Source: Acinetobacter nectaris CIP 110549 (GTDB taxonomy: Bacteria; Pseudomonadota; Gammaproteobacteria; Pseudomonadales; Moraxellaceae). Taken from it: DNA of 64,000 nucleotides. Below are positions 8,498 through 17,215 of the stretch, piece after piece. The DNA lies in the NCBI RefSeq assembly GCF_000488215.1, contig NZ_KI530736.1:46878-110877 (forward strand). Direction: 5' to 3'. The position numbers and the translations under genes were made by a program. The stretch's first letter is position 1. Every line of letters begins with the position of its first letter. The notes under the pieces are model-generated. The model did not search any database. It was not told the DNA's origin and saw nothing but the letters and a program-made list of their open reading frames with translations.

Positions 8498-9235
8498 ATG
8501 TCTAAAAATATTAAGTCAAAAGTTATTGTAATTACAGGTGCAAGTAGTGGATTGGGTGAAGAAACTGCACGTCTTTTAGCAGGTTTAGGTGCTAATTTGG
8601 TATTGGGTGCACGTCGTATAGACAAGTTAGAAAAGCTTGCAATAGATCTAAAGCTAGATTCTAGAGCAGTTTTAAAAATGGATGTAACTCAGCGAGTTCA
8701 AGTCCAAGCGCTTGTCGATCGAGCAATTGAAATTTATGGAAGAATTGATGTCATTATCAATAATGCTGGTTTAATGCCTAGTTCAATGCTAGATAAATTG
8801 AAAGTAGATGAATGGGATAGCATGATTGATGTCAATATTAAGGGTGTTTTATATGGCATAGCAGCAGCTTTACCTTATATGCAAAAACAAAAATCAGGTC
8901 AAATTATTAATGTATCTTCTGTTGCTGGCCATAAAGTAGGTCCAGGAGGTGCTGTTTATGCAGGAACAAAATGGGCTGTAAGAGCTATCTCTGAAGGGCT
9001 TCGTCAAGAAGTTAAACCTTGGAATATTCGCACTACAATAGTATCTCCAGGTGCAATAGCAACAGAGTTGACAAATACGATTACTGACGAAGACATTGCA
9101 AAAGGGATGGCAAAGACATATGAAAGTGCGCTTTCAGCAAGTTCATTTGCAAATGTAGTTGCTTTTGCGATATCTCAGCCGCAAGAGATAGATATTAATG
9201 AAATAGTATTCCGCCCTACAGTTCAATCTTACTAA
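8498..9235 (+). CDS. SDR family NAD(P)-dependent oxidoreductase
   Basis: A classical SDR of 245 aa. Cofactor motif GASSGLG at residues 14-20 with ARR at 38-40, typical of NADP preference; NNAG at 88-91; Ser140-141; Tyr154-x3-Lys158. The sequence is close to the YdfG-like group ([33 protein letters not shown]) that reduces aldehydes, ketones or hydroxy acids. The MFS transporter gene begins 79 bases later on the same strand, so the two may be co-transcribed. Confidence 0.9.
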   Translation: MSKNIKSKVIVITGASSGLGEETARLLAGLGANLVLGARRIDKLEKLAIDLKLDSRAVLKMDVTQRVQVQALVDRAIEIYGRIDVIINNAGLMPSSMLDKLKVDEWDSMIDVNIKGVLYGIAAALPYMQKQKSGQIINVSSVAGHKVGPGGAVYAGTKWAVRAISEGLRQEVKPWNIRTTIVSPGAIATELTNTITDEDIAKGMAKTYESALSASSFANVVAFAISQPQEIDINEIVFRPTVQSY

Positions 9236-9314
9236 CTACTAGTTAGGCCACTTGATATCTAAGGGTGCATTTTTAGCCCTTAGTTCTTCAGTTGTATTCA
9301 TGGAGATATTTTTA

Positions 9315-10511
9315 ATGGCTTTCAACTTATCCAAGGAAAGAAAGTCTTCTTTTGTCTTAATAAAACTATTCCCAATTATGCTTACGGTATTTATTAGTTT
9401 CATAATTATTGGAGGGGCACTTCCAGTTTTACCTTTGCATATCAGAAATAATTTAGGCTTTGGAACTTTTATTATTGGTATTATTGCAGGTGCACAATTT
9501 GCTGCATCTTTGATTTCACGTATTTGGTCGGGGCGTTTTTCTGATACTTATGGGACGAAACCAAGTGTTGTTTTTGGATTGGTTTTAGCAAGTATAGCTG
9601 GTATTTTATATTTTCTATCTATTTTTACTATAGATGAAAAAGATTGCTCTATTATATTATTGCTAATAGGTCGAGCTATTCTTGGAGCTGCGGAAAGCTT
9701 TATTATCACAGGTAGTATTTCTTGGGGACTTGCCTTAGTAGATAAAAAACATGCTGGTAAAGTCATTGCTTGGATGGGAACAGCAATGTTTGCAGCAATG
9801 GCTTTTAGTGGCCCAATAGGTATATTTCTTTTTAACCTTTGGGGTTTTAAAGCAATTGCCTTTTTAACTTTGCTTTTACCTTTAGCTATTTTAATCTATT
9901 TGAGAGCTGTACCGAGTATTCTTCCTAAACCACAAAAAGATACGGCTACTTTTCAATCTGTAATCCAGTTTGTATGGCTACCTGGTCTTGGAGCTGCACT
10001 TGCAAGTATTGGTTATTGTACCATTATTTCTTTTAGCTCACTTTACTATAATACAATGCACTGGCAACCTGTCTGGTTGGCTTTTACAACTTTTGGTATA
10101 ACTTTAATTATCACTCGTATGTTCTTGGGGCATTTACCCGATCAGTTTAGGGGTGCAGTTATTGCATTAATTTTTGTATTTGTGCAAGCATTGGGTCTAT
10201 TTGTAATGTGGGAAGCAAAAAATGCTTTAACTGCATCAGTTGGGGCAGCATTAGCAGGTTTGGGATATTCATTAGTTTATCCTGGGTTAGGCGTGGAAGC
10301 TATGGCAAAAGCAACGTCCCAAAATCGTGGTATAGCAATGGGAATTTATACGGCTTTTCTTGATGTTGCTATGGCTCTGGGTGGTCCTATGCTTGGATTA
10401 ATTGGGGGTAGCTTTGGAGTTGCTCATATATTTTTAATAAGCGCATTTATTGTTTTAAGCACTTCAATTGTTATCGTTATATTGTTGAAACGCTCTGCTG
10501 TTCTGATATGA
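9315..10511 (+). CDS. MFS transporter, YhhS/YfcJ-like
   Basis: A 12-TM major facilitator of about 398 aa. TM1 contains IIIGGALPVLPLHI; RIWSGRFSDTYGTKPSV in the first cytoplasmic loop is the MFS A-motif in the form used by the YhhS/YfcJ (UPF0226) group; GRAILGAAESFIITGSISWG follows in TM4. I chose the ATG at 9315 because GGAG at 9302-9305 gives proper spacing; the longer frame from a TTG at 9252 lacks a ribosome site. Probable export of a small molecule. A hairpin terminator follows. Confidence 0.85.
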   Translation: MAFNLSKERKSSFVLIKLFPIMLTVFISFIIIGGALPVLPLHIRNNLGFGTFIIGIIAGAQFAASLISRIWSGRFSDTYGTKPSVVFGLVLASIAGILYFLSIFTIDEKDCSIILLLIGRAILGAAESFIITGSISWGLALVDKKHAGKVIAWMGTAMFAAMAFSGPIGIFLFNLWGFKAIAFLTLLLPLAILIYLRAVPSILPKPQKDTATFQSVIQFVWLPGLGAALASIGYCTIISFSSLYYNTMHWQPVWLAFTTFGITLIITRMFLGHLPDQFRGAVIALIFVFVQALGLFVMWEAKNALTASVGAALAGLGYSLVYPGLGVEAMAKATSQNRGIAMGIYTAFLDVAMALGGPMLGLIGGSFGVAHIFLISAFIVLSTSIVIVILLKRSAVLI

Positions 10512-10541
10512 AAAGGATTTATAAAGATTATTTTAATGCCT

Positions 10542-10569
10542 AAAAGCCAATATATCTATATTGGCTTTT
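10542..10569 (+). terminator. Terminator of the SDR-MFS pair
   Basis: Stem AAAAGCCAATATA pairs with TATATTGGCTTTT around a 2-base loop, 30 bases after the transporter stop codon. The flanking A and T runs make it usable in both directions, also for the broken cupin gene on the other strand. Confidence 0.75.
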
Positions 10570-10612
10570 GAGTAATAAGCTTTTACCTTTTATTACTTAT
10601 ACCTAGATTTTG

Positions 10613-11059
10613 CTAAAACTCTGGCTTCTCCCCAGGTTCAGGTTTAGATTGAGAAATATCATGTACTCCAGAGTAAACTACAATTAATGTTGCTCCATCT
10701 GGACCCGTAACGCCTCTATGCACATCGTTTACAGATTCAGCAAATGCCTTACCTTGCTTAAAGGTTTTTTTAACCCCAGCTTTATTCTCAATAGTTAAAG
10801 TACCCTGTAATACATAACCAGCATTTGGATAAGGGTGAGTATGCCAAGGTAAATCTGAGTTAGGGCTTAAATGGAATTTAAGTACTGATAACTCGGGTTT
10901 ACCTTTAGGATATTGCTTATAATGAGTACCATCTCATGCTTTTTGTGTGGTTAATAACATATCAACTTTTGCAGATTGTGATTCTTCATGAGCATAAACT
11001 GTATGTAAACTCGCAATAGATATGAGAAAAGTTGTAGTTAACTGTTTTAAAAAGTTCAT
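10613..11059 (-). pseudogene. Exported cupin-domain protein, interrupted by one in-frame TGA
   Basis: Reading the minus strand from the ATG at 11059 gives a 148-residue frame with a signal peptide (MNFLKQLTTTFLISIASLHTVYA) and a complete small cupin: HLSPNSDLPWHTHPYPNAGYVLQG carries the metal-binding His pair, then ENKAGVKKTFKQG and VHRGVTGPDGATLIVVY. Codon 42, at 10936-10934, is TGA where the context KA-x-DGTHY suggests Trp (TGG). Nothing else is damaged, so the mutation is recent, or it is a sequencing error. If the stop is real, translation yields only a 41-aa stub. Periplasmic cupins of this kind have no firm function. It stands alone between the SDR-MFS unit and the IclR gene. Confidence 0.8.
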
Positions 11060-11346
11060 AAGTTTTCTTCCATTAAGAATATTTACTAATAGTGAACCTC
11101 ATAATTAATTTTGAATTGTATAAATACGAACTCTATATCCTTGATGCTTATTATTTAACCTTAACCAATATTCGCATTATATTTTTTAAAGGATTGAGTT
11201 GTCTAATATGTTACAAAGTCTAATTTTAAAATAGGTATTTTGAATAAAATATCGTTAAATTTGCTATAATATTTGAATATTAAGTAATTTATAAAAATAT
11301 AATCGTTGATTATTGAGTTCAATGTTTTTAGATTAAGACAATATGT

Positions 11347-12057
11347 ATGAGTAATGAAAATAAAGTTTTAAAGACCGTTGAAAGAACATTCTTCGTACTT
11401 GAGTTATTAAGTGCTTCAAACCGTGAAATGAGTCTGGATGAACTATCACTTTTACTTTCTGTCAATAAGACAACACTTCATGCTCTTTTAAATACGTTAG
11501 TCATTTTAGGTTATGTAATTAATAATAAAGGTAACTATAGTCCTAATATTCGTTTGTCACTATTGGCAGGACGAAAAAATGGCTACTATGATGACCTAAT
11601 ACAAAAATTTAGACCTAAAATAGAAAAGATAGCTGATCTGAGTGGAAATACATGTCTAATTGCTATTAAATCGGGTAGCCATCATTATGTAATTTTAGAT
11701 TACATAGAAAAAGAATATAAGCTTAAAGATAATAAGAAAAGAAGTCCCTTTGTATCCATGGTATCTTCAGCAACAGGAAATATATTCCTCGCTTATGATA
11801 AAAAGTTACTTTCTTCCATGAGAAAGGGAAATTATATAACCCCTATCATTGAAGATAAAATTAAGAAAATTCAAGAAAAAGGATATGCTTTAGATATTCG
11901 AGAGGTAGATGCATCTATTTCATGTGTTGCATTTCCTATCTTTGATAAAAACAAATTCAGTGCTGTTGTTACCGTTGTGACGACAGATAATTATATCAAT
12001 GAAAGCATATGTATAAATGTGAAAAAATTCTTGAATCAAGATACGATGGACTTCTAG
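11347..12057 (+). CDS. IclR-family transcriptional regulator
   Basis: A 236-aa regulator. Residues 5-65 form the winged HTH (LKTVERTFFVLELLSASNREMSLDELSLLLSVNKTTLHALLNTLVILGYV) and the rest the GAF-like effector domain, ending with EVDASISCVAFPIFD, the usual ligand-pocket strand. IclR proteins control aromatic or small-acid catabolism, often the adjoining genes. It is convergent with the thiF-like gene, the two stop codons being 2 bases apart, and may regulate the thiazole/E1 cluster. The 287 bases upstream hold no other gene. Confidence 0.88.
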   Translation: MSNENKVLKTVERTFFVLELLSASNREMSLDELSLLLSVNKTTLHALLNTLVILGYVINNKGNYSPNIRLSLLAGRKNGYYDDLIQKFRPKIEKIADLSGNTCLIAIKSGSHHYVILDYIEKEYKLKDNKKRSPFVSMVSSATGNIFLAYDKKLLSSMRKGNYITPIIEDKIKKIQEKGYALDIREVDASISCVAFPIFDKNKFSAVVTVVTTDNYINESICINVKKFLNQDTMDF

Positions 12058-12059
12058 AA

Positions 12060-13028
12060 CTAGATGCCCATAGCAATAATAGCAAGATTATTAACCCCTT
12101 TTTCTTCTAAATGGCTTGCAAAGTTTAGTGCACGCATACCCGTCTTACATACAAGGACAGTACGTTGCTTTGTTTGAGGTATAAAATTAATACTTTTTTC
12201 AAAGTTTATTTGAATATTATATTCAATGGAGTTTGAAGTATTAATTTCTTCATTAGATCTTAGTTCAATAACATAATCATCTGTATCAATTTCGGATGAA
12301 TCTATAAATTTTATATGTGATTTTATATGATTTTCTTCTGCAAGATGAAAATTAATAATAGTATTTTGCCATGTTGAGAAATCGAATTGAAAAAGTTTAC
12401 CTAAAGGCGATGGATAGAACTCTAATAAGATACTTAGAGCAACCTGAGCTTGCATTGAACCAATAACAGCAACGGCCGTCCCCATAACACCCTCTGTATT
12501 ACAACTTCCTATAGCTTTGGGTACATGTGGGAAAATTGCTCGATAACTTGGATAACCTGCACAAAATGCACCGACATATCCCATTCTCATCATCACTGAT
12601 GCACTGACAAGTGGTATGTTCATTTGCATACATTGGTCAGATAATATATATGTTGTTGCAAAATTATCTGCAGCATCAATAACTATATCAATATCTTGCA
12701 ATGCCAAATTAGCATTAGAAATATATAATCGAGTTGTATGTGTTTCTATAGTGACATAGGGGTTTAAATGCTTTAGGGTATTTTTTGCAGTTAATGCCTT
12801 ACTCTGACCAATGTCTTGCATTCTATATAAAGTTTGACGATGCAAATTGCTTTCATCGACGATATCAGCATCATACAATCGAATAAAACCAATACCAGCT
12901 CCAACTAAAAGTGGTAGAACTTGGCAACCTAAGCCACCTGCACCGACTACAAGAACTTTTGCATGTTGAAGCTTTTTCTGTCCTATTTCACCAATTTCTT
13001 TAAGTTGTATTTGTCTTTGATAGCGCAC
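12060..13028 (-). CDS. thiF: ThiF/MoeB-type adenylyltransferase with C-terminal rhodanese-like domain
   Basis: An E1-like enzyme that adenylates the C-terminus of ThiS before sulfur transfer. The ATP-binding GAGGLG lies at residues 29-34, followed by VDESNLHRQTLY and DAADNFATTY, both typical of ThiF/MoeB/HesA. The candidate active-site cysteine is in GSCNTEGVMG. The zinc-binding CxxC of MoeB is not present: the equivalent stretch reads YPSYRAIFP. Residues from about 240 resemble a reduced rhodanese (YVIELRSNEE, then CKTGMR with Cys294 in the CxxGxR loop), a possible sulfur carrier. It starts with GTG after AGGAA. Last gene of thiO-thiS-thiG-thiF. Confidence 0.85.
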   Translation of the reverse strand: MRYQRQIQLKEIGEIGQKKLQHAKVLVVGAGGLGCQVLPLLVGAGIGFIRLYDADIVDESNLHRQTLYRMQDIGQSKALTAKNTLKHLNPYVTIETHTTRLYISNANLALQDIDIVIDAADNFATTYILSDQCMQMNIPLVSASVMMRMGYVGAFCAGYPSYRAIFPHVPKAIGSCNTEGVMGTAVAVIGSMQAQVALSILLEFYPSPLGKLFQFDFSTWQNTIINFHLAEENHIKSHIKFIDSSEIDTDDYVIELRSNEEINTSNSIEYNIQINFEKSINFIPQTKQRTVLVCKTGMRALNFASHLEEKGVNNLAIIAMGI

Positions 13029-13038
13029 TTATATATTC

Positions 13039-13800
13039 CTAAATTAGTTTAGCTAATCCATATGCAGGAGTAGATGCATGTGCCATATCTCTTTTGGGCA
13101 TTAACCCTGCTTTATAGGCAATATGTCCTGCCTCAATTGCTAGCTTAAATGCTTGAGCCATTTGAATAGGGTCTTTTGCTTTAGATACCGCGGTATTAAG
13201 TAGTACAGCATCAAACCCCATTTCCATTACTTTTGCAGCTTGACTGGGTGCGCCAATACCTGCATCGACAATAAGAGGAATATCTGAAAAATAAGATCGC
13301 ATTGCGCGGAGTCCTTCAACATTACGTATGCGCTGTCCTGAACCAATAGGTGCAGCCCAAGGCATAAGTACCTTACACCCAACTTGTACTAACTTTTCTG
13401 CAATGACTAAGTCTTCAGTTGTATACGGGAATACCTCAAAACCTTCTTGGTTAAGTATTCTTGCTGCTTCAACTAAACTAAAAGGATTTGGCTGTAATGT
13501 ATCTGCATGGCCAATGACTTCTAGTTTAATCCAATTTGTGCCAAAAACTTCACGTGCCATATGTGCTGTTGTTACAGCTTCTTTGACGCTATAGCAACCT
13601 GCTGTATTTGGTAGAACTTTTTTATTTGCTTGCTTTAAAAGATTTCTAAACTCTTCGCCACCTTTTTTTCCTTCTCTACGTAGGCTTACAGTAATAATCT
13701 CAGTATTTGATGCAGTAATTGCTTTTTCTAATAGATCAGGTGAAGAGTAACCTGCTGTACCAAGAAGTAATCTAGATGCTAAAGGAAAGTTGTAGATCAT
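13039..13800 (-). CDS. thiG: Thiazole synthase
   Basis: Forms the thiazole phosphate ring of thiamine from deoxyxylulose phosphate, dehydroglycine and ThiS thiocarboxylate. The 253-aa TIM barrel contains [14 protein letters not shown], the Schiff-base lysine in WIKLEV (Lys92), [14 protein letters not shown] and [29 protein letters not shown], all ThiG hallmarks. The LLLGTAGY and VSLRRE segments resemble alphaproteobacterial and betaproteobacterial ThiG rather than the form I associate with Acinetobacter housekeeping ThiG. The ribosome site AGAGGA overlaps the end of thiS, implying coupled translation. Confidence 0.95.
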   Translation of the reverse strand: MIYNFPLASRLLLGTAGYSSPDLLEKAITASNTEIITVSLRREGKKGGEEFRNLLKQANKKVLPNTAGCYSVKEAVTTAHMAREVFGTNWIKLEVIGHADTLQPNPFSLVEAARILNQEGFEVFPYTTEDLVIAEKLVQVGCKVLMPWAAPIGSGQRIRNVEGLRAMRSYFSDIPLIVDAGIGAPSQAAKVMEMGFDAVLLNTAVSKAKDPIQMAQAFKLAIEAGHIAYKAGLMPKRDMAHASTPAYGLAKLI

Positions 13801-13803
13801 TTT

Positions 13804-14001
13804 TTATCCTCTTTGCATGGGTGATACAACTTCAATATGCATATTTTCTTCTAGTACTTTTGTTTCATATGCTTTCCGAGGCATGAAATCAGAGTTAATT
13901 GCTGTTGCAATACATTTAATATCAAAACTTTGTTCTAACAAAAGATCTTTTAACGTCTGACTTTTGGTATCAATCTTCTGTCCATTTAAAAAAATATTCA
14001 T
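13804..14001 (-). CDS. thiS: ThiS sulfur-carrier protein with an unusual Arg-Gly end
   Basis: A 65-aa ubiquitin-fold sulfur carrier. The start at 14001 (MNIFLNGQKI) gives the normal ThiS length; the reading frame extends further upstream into thiO, but without family match. The body fits ThiS: TLKDLLLEQ, then IATAINSDFMPRKAY, and the HIEVVSPMQ end. Family members end in Gly-Gly, the last glycine being adenylated and thiocarboxylated; here the end is Arg64-Gly65 (codons AGA GGA). A single G-to-A change would give this. Whether it still works with ThiF and ThiG is open. Seven bases after thiO, three before thiG. Confidence 0.88.
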   Translation of the reverse strand: MNIFLNGQKIDTKSQTLKDLLLEQSFDIKCIATAINSDFMPRKAYETKVLEENMHIEVVSPMQRG

Positions 14002-14008
14002 AAGCTGC

Positions 14009-14926
14009 CTATTTTGCTTTAAGTCTTGCAATAAAGTTTTGTGCGATGATTGGTGCGAGTAGGAAACCATGACGATACATACCATTCACAAAGTATTTGC
14101 CATTTTTAAACTTAATTTCAGGTAAATTGCTAGGAAATGAAGGACGTAAACCTGCACCTGTTTCAATTATTTTTGCTTCAGCAAATGCTGGGTTAATCAC
14201 ATAAGTAGAAGTTAAGAGTTCAAGAACAGCTCTTACACTAATTTTTCCATGATCATTACTTTCTAGCATGGTGGCACCTAGCATAAAACGTCCATTATCA
14301 CGAGGGACTAAGTAACACGGAAATCTTGGGTGCAAAAATCGAATAGGTCTAGAAAAGTGAATATCGTGTGTTTCTAAAATCAGCATTTCTCCACGTACTG
14401 CACGCAGATCACTTAAACTGTCTTGTGCAGCAATGCCCCGACAATCGACAATTGTTCCACTAGGTTTACTTTGATGAAATGGAACACCCTTACTCACTAA
14501 GAACTCTCGTAATTGAGAAAGTGCATATCTTGGGTCTAAATGGGCTTCTTCAGAAAAGAACAGTCCTCTTTCAAAATGGTCGGAGATATCTGATTCAATA
14601 TCTTGGGGTCTAACCCAAGTATGTTGATCTGTCATTTTTGAAAATCTATTTAACTCTTCTATGTCTCTTGCAGGAGCAATAACTAAAGTACCATTTTGGT
14701 GTACTAAAGGGATGGTACTAGACCACCATGAAATTGCTTTTATACCTTGTTCTGTAACATAAGATGGTGCGCTCTCTGTTTCGCAATACGGTGCAAGCAT
14801 TCCACCTGCCCAATGTGATGCTGCTGTAATATCAGATGTAATAACTTCACATTTTTCTCCCATTTTAGTGAGTTCAACAGCAATGCAGAGTCCTGTGACA
14901 CCATTACCTAAAATAGACCATTTCAT
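14009..14926 (-). CDS. thiO: ThiO-type FAD-dependent glycine oxidase
   Basis: Oxidises glycine to dehydroglycine for thiazole formation. A 305-aa DAO-family flavoprotein: ILGNGVTGLCIAVELTKMG is the N-terminal FAD dinucleotide motif (GxGxxG at residues 7-12), HWAGGMLAPYCE the ThiO signature after it, VDCRGIAA and LRAVRGEML the middle, and GAGLRPSFPSNLPEI with YRHGFLLAPIIAQ the C-terminal FAD site. First gene of thiO-thiS-thiG-thiF. No TPP riboswitch was recognised in the 75-base gap upstream. Confidence 0.9.
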   Translation of the reverse strand: MKWSILGNGVTGLCIAVELTKMGEKCEVITSDITAASHWAGGMLAPYCETESAPSYVTEQGIKAISWWSSTIPLVHQNGTLVIAPARDIEELNRFSKMTDQHTWVRPQDIESDISDHFERGLFFSEEAHLDPRYALSQLREFLVSKGVPFHQSKPSGTIVDCRGIAAQDSLSDLRAVRGEMLILETHDIHFSRPIRFLHPRFPCYLVPRDNGRFMLGATMLESNDHGKISVRAVLELLTSTYVINPAFAEAKIIETGAGLRPSFPSNLPEIKFKNGKYFVNGMYRHGFLLAPIIAQNFIARLKAK

Positions 14927-15001
14927 AGTAAGTAGCTCATATAATAATGATTAAAATATATTTTTATAGGTAATATTATTTTAAATACCACCTATAAATT
15001 A

Positions 15002-15610
15002 TTAAAAACTATTTATTTTGATGACCTCATCAAAAGGAAGCTTTCCTATTTTTGGATAGCGTTGAGTCGTACTTTTACCAATAGCAACCATTAAGCAAAT
15101 GACATGGTCATTTGGTAAATGGATAACTTCTGCCATTTTTCCAAAATCAAAGCCAACCATAGAACAACTATCTAGACCAAATTCTTGAGCAGCAAGCATG
15201 AGTGTCTGAGAGAAAATACCAGCACTACGCATAAGCTCATCACGTTGAACTTCTAAACGACCATGGTAATACTGATCTATTGCACTCATCATAAAACTTT
15301 GCACATCTTGCGTTGCACCACTCCAAACACGTTGAGCAACTTTATTTTGCCAACTATTTTTATGTGCAGTGATAACAACTAGCATAGATGATTCAGTTAC
15401 CTGAGGTTGATTCCATGAGAACTCACGTATTTGAGCTCTTTGTTTCTGATCTTCAATCAGAACAAGCCGCCAGTGTTGTAAATTAAATGCACTTGGTGCA
15501 TTTTCTAAACAAATTTCAAGGAGATTCTTTTTTATGTCTGAGCTGATGATATAGTTTGGATCAAAGTTCTTGGCAGAATGGCGATTTTTAATCGCATCTA
15601 AAACATTCAT
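15002..15610 (-). CDS. Nitroreductase-family FMN protein
   Basis: A 202-aa FMN-dependent oxidoreductase of the nitroreductase fold. NRHSAKNFDPNY at the N-terminus and APSAFNLQHWRLVLIED are the FMN phosphate and ring contacts; MLAAQEFGLDSCSMVGFD and VICLMVAIGKST form the dimer interface and C-terminal flavin contact. Such enzymes reduce quinones, nitro compounds or enones with NAD(P)H. It starts 10 bases after the GlcG-like gene, so the two are probably co-translated. The physiological substrate is unknown; the setting hints at a role linked to the E1 enzyme or thiazole genes. Confidence 0.9.
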   Translation of the reverse strand: MNVLDAIKNRHSAKNFDPNYIISSDIKKNLLEICLENAPSAFNLQHWRLVLIEDQKQRAQIREFSWNQPQVTESSMLVVITAHKNSWQNKVAQRVWSGATQDVQSFMMSAIDQYYHGRLEVQRDELMRSAGIFSQTLMLAAQEFGLDSCSMVGFDFGKMAEVIHLPNDHVICLMVAIGKSTTQRYPKIGKLPFDEVIKINSF

Positions 15611-15620
15611 AGATGACCTT

Positions 15621-16064
15621 TTAAATATCTTTTATATTATTATTCAAATTTTTAAGTGCATACTCTGCAATATGCTGATCCTCTGTATAACTGCCACCAG
15701 AAATACCAATAGCGCCTATAATCTTTTCATCATGAATAATAGGATATCCGCCACCTACGGCTAGCATTCTTGGTATATTGGAAAGAGGGGCTAATTTAGA
15801 ATCATTAAATAACTCATTCCAAGTATGTGTAGGATGACCAAAAGAGCTTGCAGTCCATGCTTTATTAATCGCAGCATCTACAGTAAGAAAGCCTGCATTT
15901 TCCGAACGATTAAAGGCAATTAAATGTCCGCCCGTATCCACAATAGCAACTGCAATATTTAACCCAAGTTGGTTACTTTCTTCCATTGCTGACTCAATTA
16001 ATTGATTCGCTTCCACTAAATCTATTTGTATAATAGATTTGTACTGTCTATTTATTTTATTCAT
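15621..16064 (-). CDS. GlcG/HbpS-family haem-binding-like protein
   Basis: A 147-aa member of the GlcG/HbpS family (also the C-terminal domain of PduO). Conserved features are VAIVDTGGHLIAFNRSENAGFLTVDAAINKAWTASSF, with the family's lysine and DxxG segments, and GGYPIIHDEKIIGAIGISGGSYTEDQHIAEYAL at the end. Family members bind haem or corrinoid and appear near glycolate, diol and acetoin genes; no enzymatic activity is established. It sits between the E1 genes and the nitroreductase on the same strand. A second, more divergent relative lies at 6554-6952. Confidence 0.88.
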   Translation of the reverse strand: MNKINRQYKSIIQIDLVEANQLIESAMEESNQLGLNIAVAIVDTGGHLIAFNRSENAGFLTVDAAINKAWTASSFGHPTHTWNELFNDSKLAPLSNIPRMLAVGGGYPIIHDEKIIGAIGISGGSYTEDQHIAEYALKNLNNNIKDI

Positions 16065-16152
16065 TTAAGAAACCTCAGATACGCATCGCAATATAAAAAA
16101 TTAAATAAAGTTTTATCTTAGATAACAAAGAAAATTTAAGATGGTGAGATGA

Positions 16153-16181
16153 GTGCTTTTATACGCAAAGCATAAAAGCAC
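16153..16181 (-). terminator. Hairpin between the E1 beta gene and the GlcG-like gene
   Basis: A perfect 10-bp stem (GTGCTTTTAT with ATAAAAGCAC, 9-base loop) starting 11 bases after the E1 beta stop codon. No clear T-run follows on the minus strand, so it may only attenuate read-through or protect the upstream mRNA end. Confidence 0.45.
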
Positions 16182-16191
16182 CCAGTTCTAA

Positions 16192-17205
16192 TTATTTATT
16201 CCACTCAATAGATTTTTTCGCAGTTTCGTAAATCTTACTTACGCTTGGAATATATAATTTTTCCAATTCGGGCGAAAAAGGTACAGGTGTATGTGGAGCA
16301 CTGATCATTTGAGGTGCTGATTTTAAAATACCAAAAGTTTTTTCAGTAACCTGAGCAATGATGTCCGTTGCAATGTTACAACGAGGGTATGCTTCATCTA
16401 CAGCTAACAAGCGACCAGTCTTATTTACCGAACTTAAAACAGTATCTATATCCAATGGAGAAAGTGTTCTTAAGTCGACAACTTCTACAGAAAAACCTTC
16501 TTTTTCTAGTTGCTCAGCAGCCTCTAGTGAACGATGAACCATTTGTCCATAAGTTACAATTGAAAGGTCACTTCCTTCACGAACAATATTTGCTTTACCT
16601 AAAGGAATTGTGTAGTCATTCTCTGGAACATCAGTTTCCATTTCATAAAGATTTTTATGTTCACAGAATATAACAGGGTCATTATCTCTAATTGCCTGAA
16701 TAAGAAGACCTTTGGCATCATAAGCATTGCTTGCACAGATTACTTTTAGCCCAGGAAAGTGAGTGAACATAGGTGTAAGCATTTGTGAGTGCTGAGCAGC
16801 GCCATTGATTCCTGCACCAACCATTGTTCGAATAACTACAGGTACTTCAGCTTTTCCACCAAACATGTATTTAAGTTTTCCTGCTTGGTTAATAAGCTGG
16901 TCTAAACACACACCCATAAAGTCGATAAAAGGTACTTCTGCAACTGTACGAATGCCGAAAGTAGAAGCACCAACGGCTGCACCAATATAGGCTAATTCAG
17001 TAGGTGGAACATCTATGACACGATTACCATGTTTGCTATATAGACCTTTTGTTACACCTAACACACCGCCCCAGCAATCACTTTCACCATCTGTACCAAT
17101 ACCACCTGCTGTATCTTGACCCATTAAAATCATTTGTGAGTCACGAGTCATTTCTTGGTCTAGCGCTTCGTTAATCGCTAGTTTCATACTAAGTTTTCTA
17201 GACAT
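16192..17205 (-). CDS. acoB: TPP-dependent 2-oxo acid/acetoin dehydrogenase E1 beta subunit
   Basis: Beta subunit of a heterotetrameric E1, 337 aa, the usual length. The N-terminus RKLSMKLAINEALDQEMTRDSQMILMGQD is typical of AcoB; VIDVPPTELAYIGAAVGAS carries the conserved glutamate that activates the TPP aminopyrimidine; then GAGINGAAQHSQ and a transketolase C-terminal domain from about residue 200 (VDLRTLSPLDIDTV, DEAYPRCNIATDI). It starts 10 bases after acoA. There is no E2 or E3 gene nearby, so an acetoin dehydrogenase complex cannot be assembled from this cluster alone. A branched-chain or pyruvate E1 is an alternative reading. Confidence 0.85.
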   Translation of the reverse strand: MSRKLSMKLAINEALDQEMTRDSQMILMGQDTAGGIGTDGESDCWGGVLGVTKGLYSKHGNRVIDVPPTELAYIGAAVGASTFGIRTVAEVPFIDFMGVCLDQLINQAGKLKYMFGGKAEVPVVIRTMVGAGINGAAQHSQMLTPMFTHFPGLKVICASNAYDAKGLLIQAIRDNDPVIFCEHKNLYEMETDVPENDYTIPLGKANIVREGSDLSIVTYGQMVHRSLEAAEQLEKEGFSVEVVDLRTLSPLDIDTVLSSVNKTGRLLAVDEAYPRCNIATDIIAQVTEKTFGILKSAPQMISAPHTPVPFSPELEKLYIPSVSKIYETAKKSIEWNK

Positions 17206-17215
17206 ATTCTTTTCC

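Noticed and set aside
13804..14085. Longer 93-aa reading of thiS
   Set aside because: The extra N-terminal residues overlap thiO and match nothing in ThiS; the start at 14001 gives the standard protein.
14927..15001. Possible TPP riboswitch ahead of thiO
   Set aside because: The 75-base gap lacks the conserved CUGAGA and related core elements and is too short for the aptamer.
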